NCBI RefSeq assembly: GCF_003289645.1
Contig: NZ_QLYX01000019.1
Coordinates: 80,106 to 144,105 of the forward strand
Length of the DNA: 64,000 nucleotides
Direction: 5' to 3'
Source: Actinomadura craniellae
Lineage (GTDB): Bacteria > Actinomycetota > Actinomycetes > Streptosporangiales > Streptosporangiaceae
Part shown: positions 17,306-26,276 of the stretch, in pieces
How the letters are laid out: the number at the start of each line of letters is the position of its first letter
How positions within the stretch are numbered: position 1 is the first letter of the stretch
Notes under the pieces: model-generated
Seen by the model: the letters and a program-made list of their open reading frames with translations, nothing else
What the model was told of the DNA's origin: nothing
Databases searched by the model: none
Translations under genes and position numbers: made by a program

Positions 17306-20300
17306 TCAGCGCCGCTCGACGCGGGCGAGGGCGGCCTCGGCGGCCGCGGCCCAGTGCGGGGCGCCGGCCCGGCCGGAGATCTCCACGGCGTGCCGGTAGC
17401 GCGCCGCGGCCTCCGCCGGGCGGCCGAGGCGGGCGGCGAAGTCGCCCAGGACGTGGGTGACGGGGCCGAGCGTGCAGGCGGCGGTCCGGTCGCCGACCAG
17501 GTGGTCGGGGAACGGTTCGAGCAGCGCGTACGCCTCGGCGACCCGGCCGGGGTCGTCCAGCGCGATCCCCAGCCGGCCGCGGATGGTCGCGTGGATGTCC
17601 AGGGACCAGTCGGGCCGGATCCGGGGCGGGTCGGCGACCAGGGCGCGGGCCTCGGCGGGCCGGCCGGCCACCGCGAGGGTGAGCGCGTCCGCCTCCGTGG
17701 TGAGCCCCGCGGCCCGCCAGCCGGTGCGCTCCCGCGGCACCTCGGCGGCGAGTTCGGCCAGCCGGCCCTGCATGGACCGCAGGCAGAACAGGGCCAGCCA
17801 GAGGCTCGCGTCCTCATGCCCCCACATGGTGGGCCGGGCGAGGTCGCTCACCACCTTCCGGCACAGCCGCTCGGCTTCCTCGAACTCCCCGGCGATCATC
17901 TGCCGGGTCGCGTGGTACCAGCCGCCCAGCCAGTAGACCGACGGCACCTCGTACTGCTCGCCGAGCCGCCGGGCCGCCGCCGCGTGCTCGTCGGCGCGGT
18001 CGTACCGGAACGCCGCGGCCTCCTCCTCCATCAGGATCATGTGCGCGACCACCTGGTGGACGCCCAGGCCGTGCCGGACGGCCAGATCCAGCATCTCCGC
18101 GCCGATCCGCCGCCGCTCGGGATGGCCGCCGTACCGGTACGACTGCTCGTAGCGGCCGTTGAGCGCACCGGCCAGCACGTCGGGCCGGCCCAGCCGGCGG
18201 GCCATTTCCACCGCCTCCAGCGAGGCGGTGTGGCCGCGGTCGGTGACCTCGCCACCGAGCTCGTAGGCCAGGACGGTCAGCAGCCGGGCCCGCGGCACGC
18301 CGTCGCCCGGCGGCAGCGCGCGCAGCGCCTCCTCCGCCGCGGCGACGACGTCGTGGGCGAGCACCCCGTACGGGCGGACGCTCCACAGCGCCGGCACCTC
18401 GTACGCGGTGACCACTTCGGCCAGCCGCGCGGCGTCGCCCACCGCCCGGGCCGCGTCGATGCCCTCGTCCCGGATGGCCCGGGCCCGGATCATCTGCCCG
18501 CTCAGCGCGGTCGTCCGCACGAGCTGCGCGATGATCCCCAGCCGGTCGGCGGCCGCGCCGCCCGCCGCGTCGAAGGCGGCCAGCGCGCGCTCCCAGAGCG
18601 CGGCGGCGGTCCGGTGCGCGAACCTGGCCTCGGCCCGTTCGGCGGCGAGCCGGGCGTACCGCAGCGCCCGGTCCGGCGCCGTGCGGGCCATCGTGTAGTG
18701 GTGCGCCAGCGCGGCGGCGTCGCCGTCCCGCTCCTCCAGGGCCGCCGCCACCCGGGCGTGCATGCGCTCGCGCCGCAGCCGGGAGAGGTCCCCGTACAGG
18801 GTGTCGCGGACCAGCGCGTGCGCGAACCGCAGCCGCCCGTCCGGGGTTTCCAGCACCAGGCCGCTGATCAGCGCGGACTCGATCGCGTCCACCACGGTGT
18901 CCTCGGCCTGGCCCGCGGCGGCGGCGAGCGGCTCGGGGTCGAGGTCGCGGCCCATCACCGCGGCGTACCGCAGCAGGGTCTGGTCGACCGCGGGCAGCCG
19001 GGCGACCCGGCGGCGCAGCACCTCGCCCACGCCCGCGGGCACCGCCGAGGTCGCCGCGGCCACCCCCGCGGAGCCGATCAGCCGGGCCATCTCCCGGACG
19101 AAGAAGGGGTTGCCGCCGGTTCGCCGGAGCACCTCGGCCACGGTCCCGGCGTCCACCTCGGTGGTGCACACGGACCGGACCAGCTCGGCCACGGCGGGCC
19201 CGGCCAGCCCGCCGAGGTCGATCCGGACCGGTTCGTGCCGGGCCAGTTCGGCGAGCGCGTCGGCCAGCGGGTCGGGGATCTCGGTCCGCCGGAAGGTCGC
19301 CACGACCAGCACCCGGCGGTCGCGCAGCCGGGTGGGGAGCTGGGTCAGCAGGGTCAGCGTTTCGTCGTCGGCGCGGTGCAGGTCGTCCAGGACGAGCAGC
19401 AGCGGAGCCCGCTCCGCCAGCTCGGTGAGGTAGTCGCCGACGGCCCGGTGCAGCCGGAAGCGCGCGACCGTCATGTCGCCGTCCGACCCGGGCGCCGCGT
19501 CGTCCAGCAGGGGCGCCAGCCGCGCGGCCAGCGGCTCGCCGGGCGGTGCGGCGGCGGCGAGCCCGCGCAGCAGCTCGGCCCACGGCCAGGCCGCCGGGGC
19601 GCCCTCGGTCTCGGGGCAGCGGCCCGTCGCGACCCGCCAGCCGGCGGCGGCCAGCTCGGCGACGGCGTGCTCGACCAGGGCGGTCTTGCCCGCCCCGGGC
19701 TCGCCGGTCACCATGGCCAGCGCGCATCGCCCGGCCGCGGCGGCGGCCGCGGCGCGGGCCAGCCGCGCGGACTCGGCGTCCCGCCCGACGAGCGGGCCGC
19801 GCGAGGGCAGGGGGACGGGCGGCGGCGGTTCGGCGGCGGGCGGCGGCGCGACCCAGGCCGTCGGGCGGTGGTCGAGCGCCGGGGACTGGGCGAGGATGTC
19901 GGCCTCCAGCCGCTGCAGCGCGGGCCCCGGATCGACCCCGAGGTCCTCGGCCAGCGCGGCCCGCGCCCGGCGCAGCGCCGCCAGCGCGTCGCCCTGCCGG
20001 CCGGTCCGGTAGAGGGCGAGCCCGAGCAGCCGCCAGGCGTCCTCGCGCAGCGGGTGGGCCGCGGTGTGCGCCTCCAGCACCGGGACGGCCTCGCCGGGTT
20101 CGGCCAGCTCCAGCATCGCCTCGGCGCGGCGCTCCACCGCGACGCGCAGCAGTTCCTCCAGCCGGGCGGCCTCCGCCGCGGCCCAGTCCAGCTCGACGAA
20201 CTCGGCGTACGCCGGGCCGCGCCACAGGGCGAGCGCCTCCTCCGCCGCCGCGCGGGCTCCGGCCGCGTCCCGCTCGGCCAGCAGCCGGCCGGCGGAGCGC

Positions 20301-20635
20301 ACCAGCGGCTCGAACCGCCAGGCGTCGACGTCGTCGGCCGGGAGCCGCAGCGCGTAGCCGGGCGGCGCGGTGACGAGGACCTGCGCGGCGGCCCGCGGCG
20401 GCCGGTCGGGCTCCAGCGCCCGGCGCAGGTTGGAGATGAAGGTGCGGACGCCGACGAGCGCCCGGGGCGGCGCCTCGCCGGGCCACAGGTCCTCGATCAG
20501 CCGGTCCACCGGGATCATCCGCCCCTGGGCGGCCACCAACCGGGCGAGGACCGAGCGCTGCCGGTTGCCGCCGAGGTCGGCGCGAACGCCGTTCACCTGG
20601 GCCTCGAAGGCCCCGAGCACCCGCACACCCACCAT
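17306..20635 (-). CDS. SARP-family regulator fused to AAA/TPR domains (AfsR-like)
   Basis: 1109 residues from the ATG at 20635, which fits the family opening MVGVRVLGAFEAQVNG; ATGs further upstream (20713, 20728) are possible. Order: OmpR-like winged helix (about 1-90, RTFISNLRRALEP), bacterial activation domain with helical repeats (to about 240), AAA ATPase with Walker A GEPGAGKTAL (near 330) and Walker B LLLVLDDLH, then a long TPR-like helical region. Such proteins bind direct repeats in promoters, often of secondary-metabolite clusters, and need ATP and signal input. No obvious biosynthetic cluster is adjacent except the UbiA gene, divergent from it. No clear ribosome site is seen; the transcript may be leaderless. 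Confidence 0.85.
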   Translation of the reverse strand: MVGVRVLGAFEAQVNGVRADLGGNRQRSVLARLVAAQGRMIPVDRLIEDLWPGEAPPRALVGVRTFISNLRRALEPDRPPRAAAQVLVTAPPGYALRLPADDVDAWRFEPLVRSAGRLLAERDAAGARAAAEEALALWRGPAYAEFVELDWAAAEAARLEELLRVAVERRAEAMLELAEPGEAVPVLEAHTAAHPLREDAWRLLGLALYRTGRQGDALAALRRARAALAEDLGVDPGPALQRLEADILAQSPALDHRPTAWVAPPPAAEPPPPVPLPSRGPLVGRDAESARLARAAAAAAAGRCALAMVTGEPGAGKTALVEHAVAELAAAGWRVATGRCPETEGAPAAWPWAELLRGLAAAAPPGEPLAARLAPLLDDAAPGSDGDMTVARFRLHRAVGDYLTELAERAPLLLVLDDLHRADDETLTLLTQLPTRLRDRRVLVVATFRRTEIPDPLADALAELARHEPVRIDLGGLAGPAVAELVRSVCTTEVDAGTVAEVLRRTGGNPFFVREMARLIGSAGVAAATSAVPAGVGEVLRRRVARLPAVDQTLLRYAAVMGRDLDPEPLAAAAGQAEDTVVDAIESALISGLVLETPDGRLRFAHALVRDTLYGDLSRLRRERMHARVAAALEERDGDAAALAHHYTMARTAPDRALRYARLAAERAEARFAHRTAAALWERALAAFDAAGGAAADRLGIIAQLVRTTALSGQMIRARAIRDEGIDAARAVGDAARLAEVVTAYEVPALWSVRPYGVLAHDVVAAAEEALRALPPGDGVPRARLLTVLAYELGGEVTDRGHTASLEAVEMARRLGRPDVLAGALNGRYEQSYRYGGHPERRRIGAEMLDLAVRHGLGVHQVVAHMILMEEEAAAFRYDRADEHAAAARRLGEQYEVPSVYWLGGWYHATRQMIAGEFEEAERLCRKVVSDLARPTMWGHEDASLWLALFCLRSMQGRLAELAAEVPRERTGWRAAGLTTEADALTLAVAGRPAEARALVADPPRIRPDWSLDIHATIRGRLGIALDDPGRVAEAYALLEPFPDHLVGDRTAACTLGPVTHVLGDFAARLGRPAEAAARYRHAVEISGRAGAPHWAAAAEAALARVERR

Positions 20636-20922
20636 GTCGGGCTCAGCGTAGTGGCCGGGAGGGCGCCGAACCGGTGCGAATCGCGGCCCGATCCGGCCGG
20701 TGCCGCCCTTCATCCGGCGCGGCCACACCCGGTGGGGGCGCGAAGTGTCCTGCTCCAGCTAGGCCCGCAATGGTGATCATTGTAACGGAATGCTTACTAT
20801 CCTTTGCTACTGGTTCGCCGTAACTCTTTATCGAAAATCATCTATTGCCGCCTTCTACCTGGGCATTAGCGTCGGCCTTCGCGTTTTCGGGATGACTGAA
20901 ACGAGCGATCGCGAGGTGACCG

Positions 20923-21885
20923 ATGGTGACCGCCGAATCCCCTGTGCTGGAACGCCATGGCAGGCTGAAGCAATTGGTCCTGGACCTGTGGGAGATTTCG
21001 CGCCCCGGGCTCTTCATGGTGTCGATCGTCCCCTTCTGGTTCGGCTACCTGCTCGCCAGCCGGCAACTGATTTTCGGCCAGGAGGCGTGCGGGCAGTCCG
21101 TCGGGGACTGCGCGTCGGCGCTGGCGGCCGGGGCCGTCGGCCTCGTGGTGTGGGGGCCGCTGGTCTGGCTGGCCGTCCTCGCCATCAACGACGCCTACGA
21201 CCTCGAGGCCGACCGGCTCAACCCGCGCAAGGACACGCCGCTCACCAGCGGCAGGCTGTCGGAGCGGGGAGCGAAGGTCGCCGCCTACGGCGCCGCCGCG
21301 ACGGCGGTCGCCCTGTCGTACGCGGTGCGGCCGGGGATGGCGCTGGCGACGCTGGGCTTCCTGGTGTGCGGCTGGATCTACAGTGTCCCGCCGCTCAAGT
21401 GGAAGAACCGGGCCGGGTTCGACGTGCTCAGCAACTGCCTGGCGCTGGGCGTCTTCCCCGTGCTGGGCGGCTGGGCGGTGGCACGGCCGCTGGACGGATT
21501 CCCCTGGATCATGGCGCTGGCGCTCTTCCTCGTCCAGGTCGGGATGTACATGCCGACCATGATCGGCGACTGCGAGACGGACCGGGCCACCGGCAGCATC
21601 ACCACGGCCGTGCGGTTCGGGCAGGACCGGGCCTACCAGCTCGGCCTGGTCTGCTGGACGGGCTTCTGGGCCATGACGGTGGCGCTGGCCGCCCTCGACG
21701 AGGTCTACCCGCGGGAACTGCTGTGGTTCCAGCTGCTGTGCACCCCGCTCTTCGTCTGGCTCTACCACCGCGGCCTCGGCCGGGCCCGCGAGCCGCGCGA
21801 CATCGCCCGCGGCATGATCATGGTGGGCCGGCTCTTCCTGCTGCCCCTGCTGGTCTTCGCCCTCGTCTACAGCGGCACGATCTGA
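20923..21885 (+). CDS. UbiA-family prenyltransferase
   Basis: 320 residues with eight or nine membrane helices. The first Asp-rich motif is NDAYDLEAD (89-97), the second DCETDRATG near residue 210; both bind the Mg-diphosphate of the prenyl donor. A GAGGTGACCG site precedes the ATG. UbiA enzymes attach polyprenyl chains to aromatic or sugar acceptors (menaquinone, heme O, decaprenyl-phosphoribose, meroterpenoids). The acceptor cannot be told here. No menaquinone or heme genes are near; it is divergent from the SARP regulator and followed by an APH-fold kinase, which would fit specialised metabolism. The 150 bases upstream are unusually AT-rich. Confidence 0.85.
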   Translation: MVTAESPVLERHGRLKQLVLDLWEISRPGLFMVSIVPFWFGYLLASRQLIFGQEACGQSVGDCASALAAGAVGLVVWGPLVWLAVLAINDAYDLEADRLNPRKDTPLTSGRLSERGAKVAAYGAAATAVALSYAVRPGMALATLGFLVCGWIYSVPPLKWKNRAGFDVLSNCLALGVFPVLGGWAVARPLDGFPWIMALALFLVQVGMYMPTMIGDCETDRATGSITTAVRFGQDRAYQLGLVCWTGFWAMTVALAALDEVYPRELLWFQLLCTPLFVWLYHRGLGRAREPRDIARGMIMVGRLFLLPLLVFALVYSGTI

Positions 21886-21947
21886 TCGCCGTCCGGGCCA
21901 CGCACCGGTTCCCCTCCGTATACGAGGTGTTTCATTAATCTTCGCCG

Positions 21948-21976
21948 TTGACAGCATAATAAATAAGTTATGTACT
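21948..21976 (+). promoter_or_regulatory. Probable vegetative promoter ahead of the APH kinase
   Basis: TTGACA at 21948-21953 is a perfect -35. With 17 bases between, TGTACT (21971-21976) is a possible -10; TATGTA at 21969 with 15 bases is an alternative. The surrounding 45 bases are strongly AT-rich compared with the genome. A transcript would start about 70 bases before the ATG at 22051. Confidence 0.5.
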
Positions 21977-22050
21977 TCTGTTCCCACGGGCCCGAAGTCG
22001 GGGGTGCGCCGGCCCGCTGCGCACCGCCGTCGAGGGAACGGGGAACTCCG

Positions 22051-23079
22051 ATGCCCATACCCGACCAGCGCGATCCCGAGGTCACCAGAACAGTTCTGAA
22101 CCGATGGCTGGCCGGGCGGCTTCCCGGCGCCGAAGTCGAACGGCTGCAAACACCCGCCACGAGCGGTTTCTCCGCCGAGACCATCATGTTCTCCGCGGGT
22201 GGCCGGGGCTTTGTCGCCAAGGTCGCGCCCACCAACTACCAGATCTTCCCCGAGCCGCGCTTCGAGGAGCAGTACCGGCTGCTCGCCGAGTTGCGGCGGC
22301 GCGGGCTGCCCGTCCCCGAGGTGTTCTGGTACGAGCCCGACGCGTCGCTGCTCGGCGCGCCCTTCCTGGTGATGGGGGCGATATCCGGCCGGGCCCCGTC
22401 CGACATGCCGCCGTACCACATGGAGGGCTGGGTCACCGAGATCAGCCCCGCCGAGCGGTCCGCGATGTGGGACAACGGGCTCGTCGCGATGGCCGCCGTG
22501 CACGCCCAGCCGGTCGCGGGGCTCGAATACGTCGACCAGACCGGGTACGGCCCGACCGGCCTCCGGCAGCGGCTCGGCTACTGGGACCACTACCTGCACT
22601 GGGCCTACGCGGGGAAGGTGCCGGTCGCCGAACGCGCGCTGGAGTGGCTGCGCGCGCACCAGCCGCCGGAACCGCACGAGCCCCGGCTGCTGTGGGGGGA
22701 CTCCCGGATCGGGAACATCCTCTTCGTCGACGGCGCGGTCGCCGGCGTCCTCGACTGGGAGATGGCCACGCTCGGCCAGCCCGAGGAGGACCTCGCCTGG
22801 TACCTCTACCTGGACCGGCACCACGGCGAGGGCGTCGGCGCCGAGCGGCTGCCGGGCTTCCCCACCGCGCGGGAGACCGTCGCCCGGTACACCGGGCTGC
22901 TCGGCCGCCCCCTCGCCGACCTGGAGTACTACGAGGTGCTCTCGGGCCTGAAGTTCGCCGCCGTCATGGCCCGGATCGGGCAACTGATGATCAGCTACGG
23001 GCTGGTCCCCGCCGACGACCCGTTCCCGCACACCAACACCGCGACAAGGTTGCTTGCGACTGTTCTGGAGGAGTTGTGA
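22051..23079 (+). CDS. APH-fold phosphotransferase (aminoglycoside/choline kinase-like)
   Basis: 342 residues from ATG 22051 (MPIPDQRDP). Kinase-like features: an N-lobe Lys in GFVAKVAP (57), the catalytic loop LLWGDSRIGNILF (Asp217, Asn222; the usual His is Trp) and the metal-binding Asp235 in GVLDWEMATLG. This subgroup is widespread in actinobacteria and is usually not a resistance enzyme; substrates are mostly unknown. It is coupled to the following genes by GTGA overlaps. The last 24 codons are duplicated immediately downstream. A link to the UbiA gene is possible, but a strong promoter lies between. Confidence 0.82.
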   Translation: MPIPDQRDPEVTRTVLNRWLAGRLPGAEVERLQTPATSGFSAETIMFSAGGRGFVAKVAPTNYQIFPEPRFEEQYRLLAELRRRGLPVPEVFWYEPDASLLGAPFLVMGAISGRAPSDMPPYHMEGWVTEISPAERSAMWDNGLVAMAAVHAQPVAGLEYVDQTGYGPTGLRQRLGYWDHYLHWAYAGKVPVAERALEWLRAHQPPEPHEPRLLWGDSRIGNILFVDGAVAGVLDWEMATLGQPEEDLAWYLYLDRHHGEGVGAERLPGFPTARETVARYTGLLGRPLADLEYYEVLSGLKFAAVMARIGQLMISYGLVPADDPFPHTNTATRLLATVLEEL

Positions 23080-23170
23080 GCCGCTCCGGGCTCGCACCCG
23101 CCGACGACCCGTTCCCGCGCACCAGCACCGCGACGAGGTTGCCCGCCACCGTCCTGGAGGATCTGTGAGC
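23011..23170 (+). repeat. Tandem duplication of the APH kinase 3' end, making a mini-ORF
   Basis: The 71-bp segment 23011-23081 recurs at 23100-23170 (offset 89 bp) with several substitutions. The second copy lies in a 30-codon frame from the GTG at 23076 to the TGA at 23166-23168. Its GTG overlaps the kinase TGA, and its TGA overlaps the GTG of the next gene, so the coupling chain survives the duplication. The peptide would read VSRSGLAPADDPF and so on. Translation is possible but function unlikely. Confidence 0.85.
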
Positions 23171-24244
23171 CTCTCCCCGCTCGACGACTACCCCGTCCAC
23201 CAGATCTCCGGGGTGATGCGCCACGTCGCCACCTCCGACCGCAACTTCTACGACCGCTACTACTTCAACTGCTTTCCGATCAGCGGCGACATGATGCTGA
23301 TCATCGGTGTCGGCCAGTACCCCAACCTCGGCGTCACCGACGCCTTCGCGCTGCTGCGCCGCGGTACGGCGCACCAGGTCGTCCGCGCCTCCCGGGAACT
23401 GGGCGCCGATCGGATGGACACCAGCGTCGGCCCCTTCCGGGTCGAGGTGATCGAGGGGCTGAAACGGCTGCGGGTCGTCCTGGAGGAGTGCGGGCACGGG
23501 CTCGCCTTCGACCTCACCTGGACCGGGTCGATCCCGGCGACGCTCGAACCGCGGCACTACCTGCGCTGGCAGGAACGCGTCGTCTTCGACTCCACCAGGC
23601 TGGCGCAGACCGGCCGTTGGGAGGGCGTGATCGAGCACGGCGGCGAGCGCATCGCGGTCACGCCCGACCGCTGGTGGGGGGCGCGCGACCGCTCGTGGGG
23701 CATCCGGCCCGTCGGCGAGCCCGAGCCGCCCGGCATCCAGGCCAGGAACTCCGGGACGTTCTACTGGATGTACGCCCCCATGCAGTTCGCGGACCACTCC
23801 ATCCTCGCCATCGTCCAGGAGGACGAGAAGGGGCGCCGCCTGCTGGAGGAGGCCGTCCGGGTCTGGCCCGACCCGGACCGCGAGCCCGACTTCCTGGGCC
23901 GCCCGGACTACCGGCCGGTCTACGCGCCCGGCACCCGGGACGCCGTCTCGGCCACGATCGCGTTCACGCCCTGGGACGCCGAGCCGTTCGAGGTCCAGGT
24001 CACCCCGCTGCTGCCCGTCCACATCATGGTCGGCACCGGGTACGGCCTGGAGCCCGACTGGCGGCACGGGATGTACCAGGGCGAGAAACCCGTCGTGCAG
24101 GGCGTCGTCCACGACACCGAGCAGGAGGCGGACCGGTTCTGGGGTCTGGTGGACGCCGCCGCGAGGTTCACGTACGGCGAGCACGAGGGCTACGGCCTGT
24201 ACGAGTACTGGGCCCTCGGCGACCACCCGTCGCTGCGACCTTGA
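23165..24244 (+). CDS. Uncharacterised protein coupled to APH-fold kinase
   Basis: 359 residues from the GTG at 23165, with GGAGGA ten bases upstream. The protein is rich in Trp, Tyr and beta-strand-like segments (YYFNCFPISGDMMLIIGVG; RWWGARDRSWGIRPVG; FYWMYAPMQFADHSILAIV), no signal peptide, no membrane helix. It resembles the large uncharacterised beta-rich proteins, with some lipocalin-like character, that sit beside APH-fold kinases in actinobacteria and mycobacteria (from memory; no search made). A shared pathway on a lipid-like substrate is inference. Its stop codon lies in a 19-bp tandem repeat. Confidence 0.78.
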   Translation: MSLSPLDDYPVHQISGVMRHVATSDRNFYDRYYFNCFPISGDMMLIIGVGQYPNLGVTDAFALLRRGTAHQVVRASRELGADRMDTSVGPFRVEVIEGLKRLRVVLEECGHGLAFDLTWTGSIPATLEPRHYLRWQERVVFDSTRLAQTGRWEGVIEHGGERIAVTPDRWWGARDRSWGIRPVGEPEPPGIQARNSGTFYWMYAPMQFADHSILAIVQEDEKGRRLLEEAVRVWPDPDREPDFLGRPDYRPVYAPGTRDAVSATIAFTPWDAEPFEVQVTPLLPVHIMVGTGYGLEPDWRHGMYQGEKPVVQGVVHDTEQEADRFWGLVDAAARFTYGEHEGYGLYEYWALGDHPSLRP

Positions 24245-24271
24245 ACCTGTGATGCGACCTTGAACCTGCGA
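24234..24271 (+). repeat. 19-bp tandem repeat across a stop codon
   Basis: TGCGACCTTGAACCTGTGA at 24234-24252 is followed directly by a copy with one change at 24253-24271. The true stop of the upstream gene is at 24242-24244 inside the first copy. Confidence 0.85.
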
Positions 24272-24290
24272 TCCGGCTCATGCTAGGCAT

Positions 24291-24311
24291 GTGCTCAGCA
24301 ATGCTGAGCGC
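24291..24311 (+). terminator. Hairpin after the APH-linked operon
   Basis: GCTCAGC at 24293-24299 pairs with GCTGAGC at 24303-24309 around a 3-base loop, with two further possible pairs outside. It lies 47 bases after the last stop of the operon. There is no T-run. Confidence 0.5.
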
Positions 24312-24341
24312 GTGCCCGGCGTAGCCGGGCGGGAGGCGGGA

Positions 24342-24450
24342 GGCGGGAGCGCTGGCGGCGGTCGTGATCACCGTGGCGCTGACGGCCGGCGTATCCGGGC
24401 TGGCCACGGCGGACGCCCCGGCGGACTCAGCGGTGGGCCGGGAGGAGTGG
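24342..24450 (+). pseudogene. Fragment duplicating the LVIVD gene signal-peptide region
   Basis: These 109 bases are nearly identical to 24830-24938, which encodes the signal peptide and mature N-terminus of the downstream LVIVD protein (shared residues AVVITVALTAGVSG). No intact start or continuation is present: after 24450 the sequence diverges and becomes AT-richer up to the real gene. A remnant of a tandem copy that was deleted, or a partial duplication. The 280 bases to 24734 hold the LVIVD promoter, with no other recognisable gene. Confidence 0.75.
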
Positions 24451-24734
24451 CCGCCGCCGGTGGCTGTCGCGGCCTACGGTGAACGACCTCCGGCGGACGC
24501 GCCTTTTCGTGCTGCTCGAAAGGGCGCTATTTCGAGTTCCCGGCCGAGGTGTGCTTTTTGTATTTTCGGCAGAGTCGCCGCTGTGTTTTTTGTGGGAACC
24601 TACAGTTCATGGGTCACCCGGTGCGATCATCAATACAGATGTCCTCGCCCGGTGAATCCGTCGATTTAGGGCCTTGCCGAACGGCTAGTTCGCGTTTAAG
24701 TTACTGGCGGGAAACTTGCCGTTGAGGAGTGGCC

Positions 24735-26276
24735 ATGAAACCTCTGATTCGCAGCGAAATCCCGGTCGCCGCCGGAGCCCGGGGCGCGAGCGGGCGAACC
24801 CTGGTCCGGATGCGGCGCGCCGGACAGGCGGCGGGAGCGCTGGCGGCGGTCGTGATCACCGTGGCGCTGACGGCCGGCGTGTCCGGGCCAGCCACGGCGG
24901 ACGCCCCGGTGGACTCGACGGTGGGCCGGGCCGAGTGCGGGCCGGGGGCGGCACCGGAGACCGGTCTGCAGGGCCAGGTGCCGCTGGCCGACCGAACGAG
25001 CGGCCGCAGCCGGCAGGGATACCGGTGCAACCTGGAACTGGTCAGCCAGTACCAGGGACAGGGGCAGGGCACGGTCGGCGCCTCGTACGGCAAGTGCCAG
25101 TACCTGGGGACGATCCTGCCGAGCGCGGTAACGGCCAAGAACAAGGGCGTCAACGTCATCGACATGTCCGACCCGCGGCGGCCGAAGCTGACGGATTCGC
25201 TGGTCAGCCCCGCGACGCTCGGCGGGACGTGGGAGACGCTCAAGGTGCACGAGGGCCGCGGCCTGCTGGCGGCGGTGTCGGTCGGCCTGCTCAGCGGTGG
25301 GTTCTTCGTCTCGGTGTACGACGTCAAGACCGACTGCACCCGTCCCCGGCTACTCAACGGCATCAACGGCACCAACCTGACGATGCCGGCCGTGTTCCCC
25401 GGCCACGAGGCGGGCTGGTCACCCGACGGCCGCACCTACTGGACGACCGGAACCGTGGGCGGCACCATCGCCGCGCTCGACATGACCAACCCGGCCAAAC
25501 CCCAGGTGCTCTACAACGGGACCACCGGCCTGGTCAACCACGGCGTCGGGGTGAGCGCCGACGGCAACCGGCTCTACGTCGCCGAGATCCCGGCCGGCGT
25601 CATCACCTTCGACGCCAGCGACATCCAGCAGCGCAAACCGCAGCCGCAGCTACGCCGCATCTCGACGGCGACCTGGCCCGACGGCATGGTCACCCAGCAC
25701 CTCGTCCCCTTCACCGACCGGGGCCGGCCCTACCTGCTGGCGGTCGACGAGCTGGGTTCGAGCGGGGTGCGGATCCTGGACATCTCCGACGAACGCGCCC
25801 CCCGGGTCGTCCGGGAGCTCAAGCTGGAGATCAACCGCCCCGAGCACGTGGCGGTGCGCGGGGCCGACACCGCCAAGAACGGCATCTTCGGCTACGACTC
25901 GCACTACTGCACCCTCGACCGGCTCACCGACCCCACCGCACTGGCCTGCGGGTGGGCCCAATCGGGGATCCGCGTGTTCGACGTCCGCGACCTGCAACGC
26001 CCCCGCGAGATCGCCTACTTCAACCCGCCCGCCCAGGTCGGGAAGCGCGCCCAACTGGTCAACTCCGCGCACGCCTTCGTCCCGTTCGGCGCGGCGTTCT
26101 CCGACATCTTGAAGGACTATCCCGACAAGCCGCCGCTGTACACCGGCGAGACGGACATGACCGCGGACTGGTGCATGTCGCCGCCGCGCTTCGCCGGTGA
26201 CCGGCTGTGGGTCTCCTGCGACGACAACGGCGCCCTGCTGCTGCGCTTCACCAACGGCGCCTACCCGCTGAGGTGA
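24735..26276 (+). CDS. Secreted LVIVD-repeat beta-propeller protein
   Basis: 513 residues from ATG 24735, with GAGGAG five bases upstream; the in-frame GTG at 24729 overlaps that site. A signal peptide (GALAAVVITVALTAGVSG) is followed by repeats of LVIVD type: NVIDMSDPRRPKLTDSL, AALDMTNPAKPQVLYN, RILDISDERAPRVVREL, RVFDVRDLQRPREIAYF, about 70-90 residues apart, which form propeller blades. The ends carry several Cys and a His/Tyr-rich loop (YDSHYCTLDRL). The function of this family is not known. The gene is coupled by a GTGA overlap to a DUF305 gene. Confidence 0.85.
   Translation: MKPLIRSEIPVAAGARGASGRTLVRMRRAGQAAGALAAVVITVALTAGVSGPATADAPVDSTVGRAECGPGAAPETGLQGQVPLADRTSGRSRQGYRCNLELVSQYQGQGQGTVGASYGKCQYLGTILPSAVTAKNKGVNVIDMSDPRRPKLTDSLVSPATLGGTWETLKVHEGRGLLAAVSVGLLSGGFFVSVYDVKTDCTRPRLLNGINGTNLTMPAVFPGHEAGWSPDGRTYWTTGTVGGTIAALDMTNPAKPQVLYNGTTGLVNHGVGVSADGNRLYVAEIPAGVITFDASDIQQRKPQPQLRRISTATWPDGMVTQHLVPFTDRGRPYLLAVDELGSSGVRILDISDERAPRVVRELKLEINRPEHVAVRGADTAKNGIFGYDSHYCTLDRLTDPTALACGWAQSGIRVFDVRDLQRPREIAYFNPPAQVGKRAQLVNSAHAFVPFGAAFSDILKDYPDKPPLYTGETDMTADWCMSPPRFAGDRLWVSCDDNGALLLRFTNGAYPLR

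Noticed and set aside
24364..24669. A 101-residue open frame upstream of the LVIVD gene
   Set aside because: It begins inside the duplicated signal-peptide fragment and continues into AT-rich promoter DNA without protein-like sequence.
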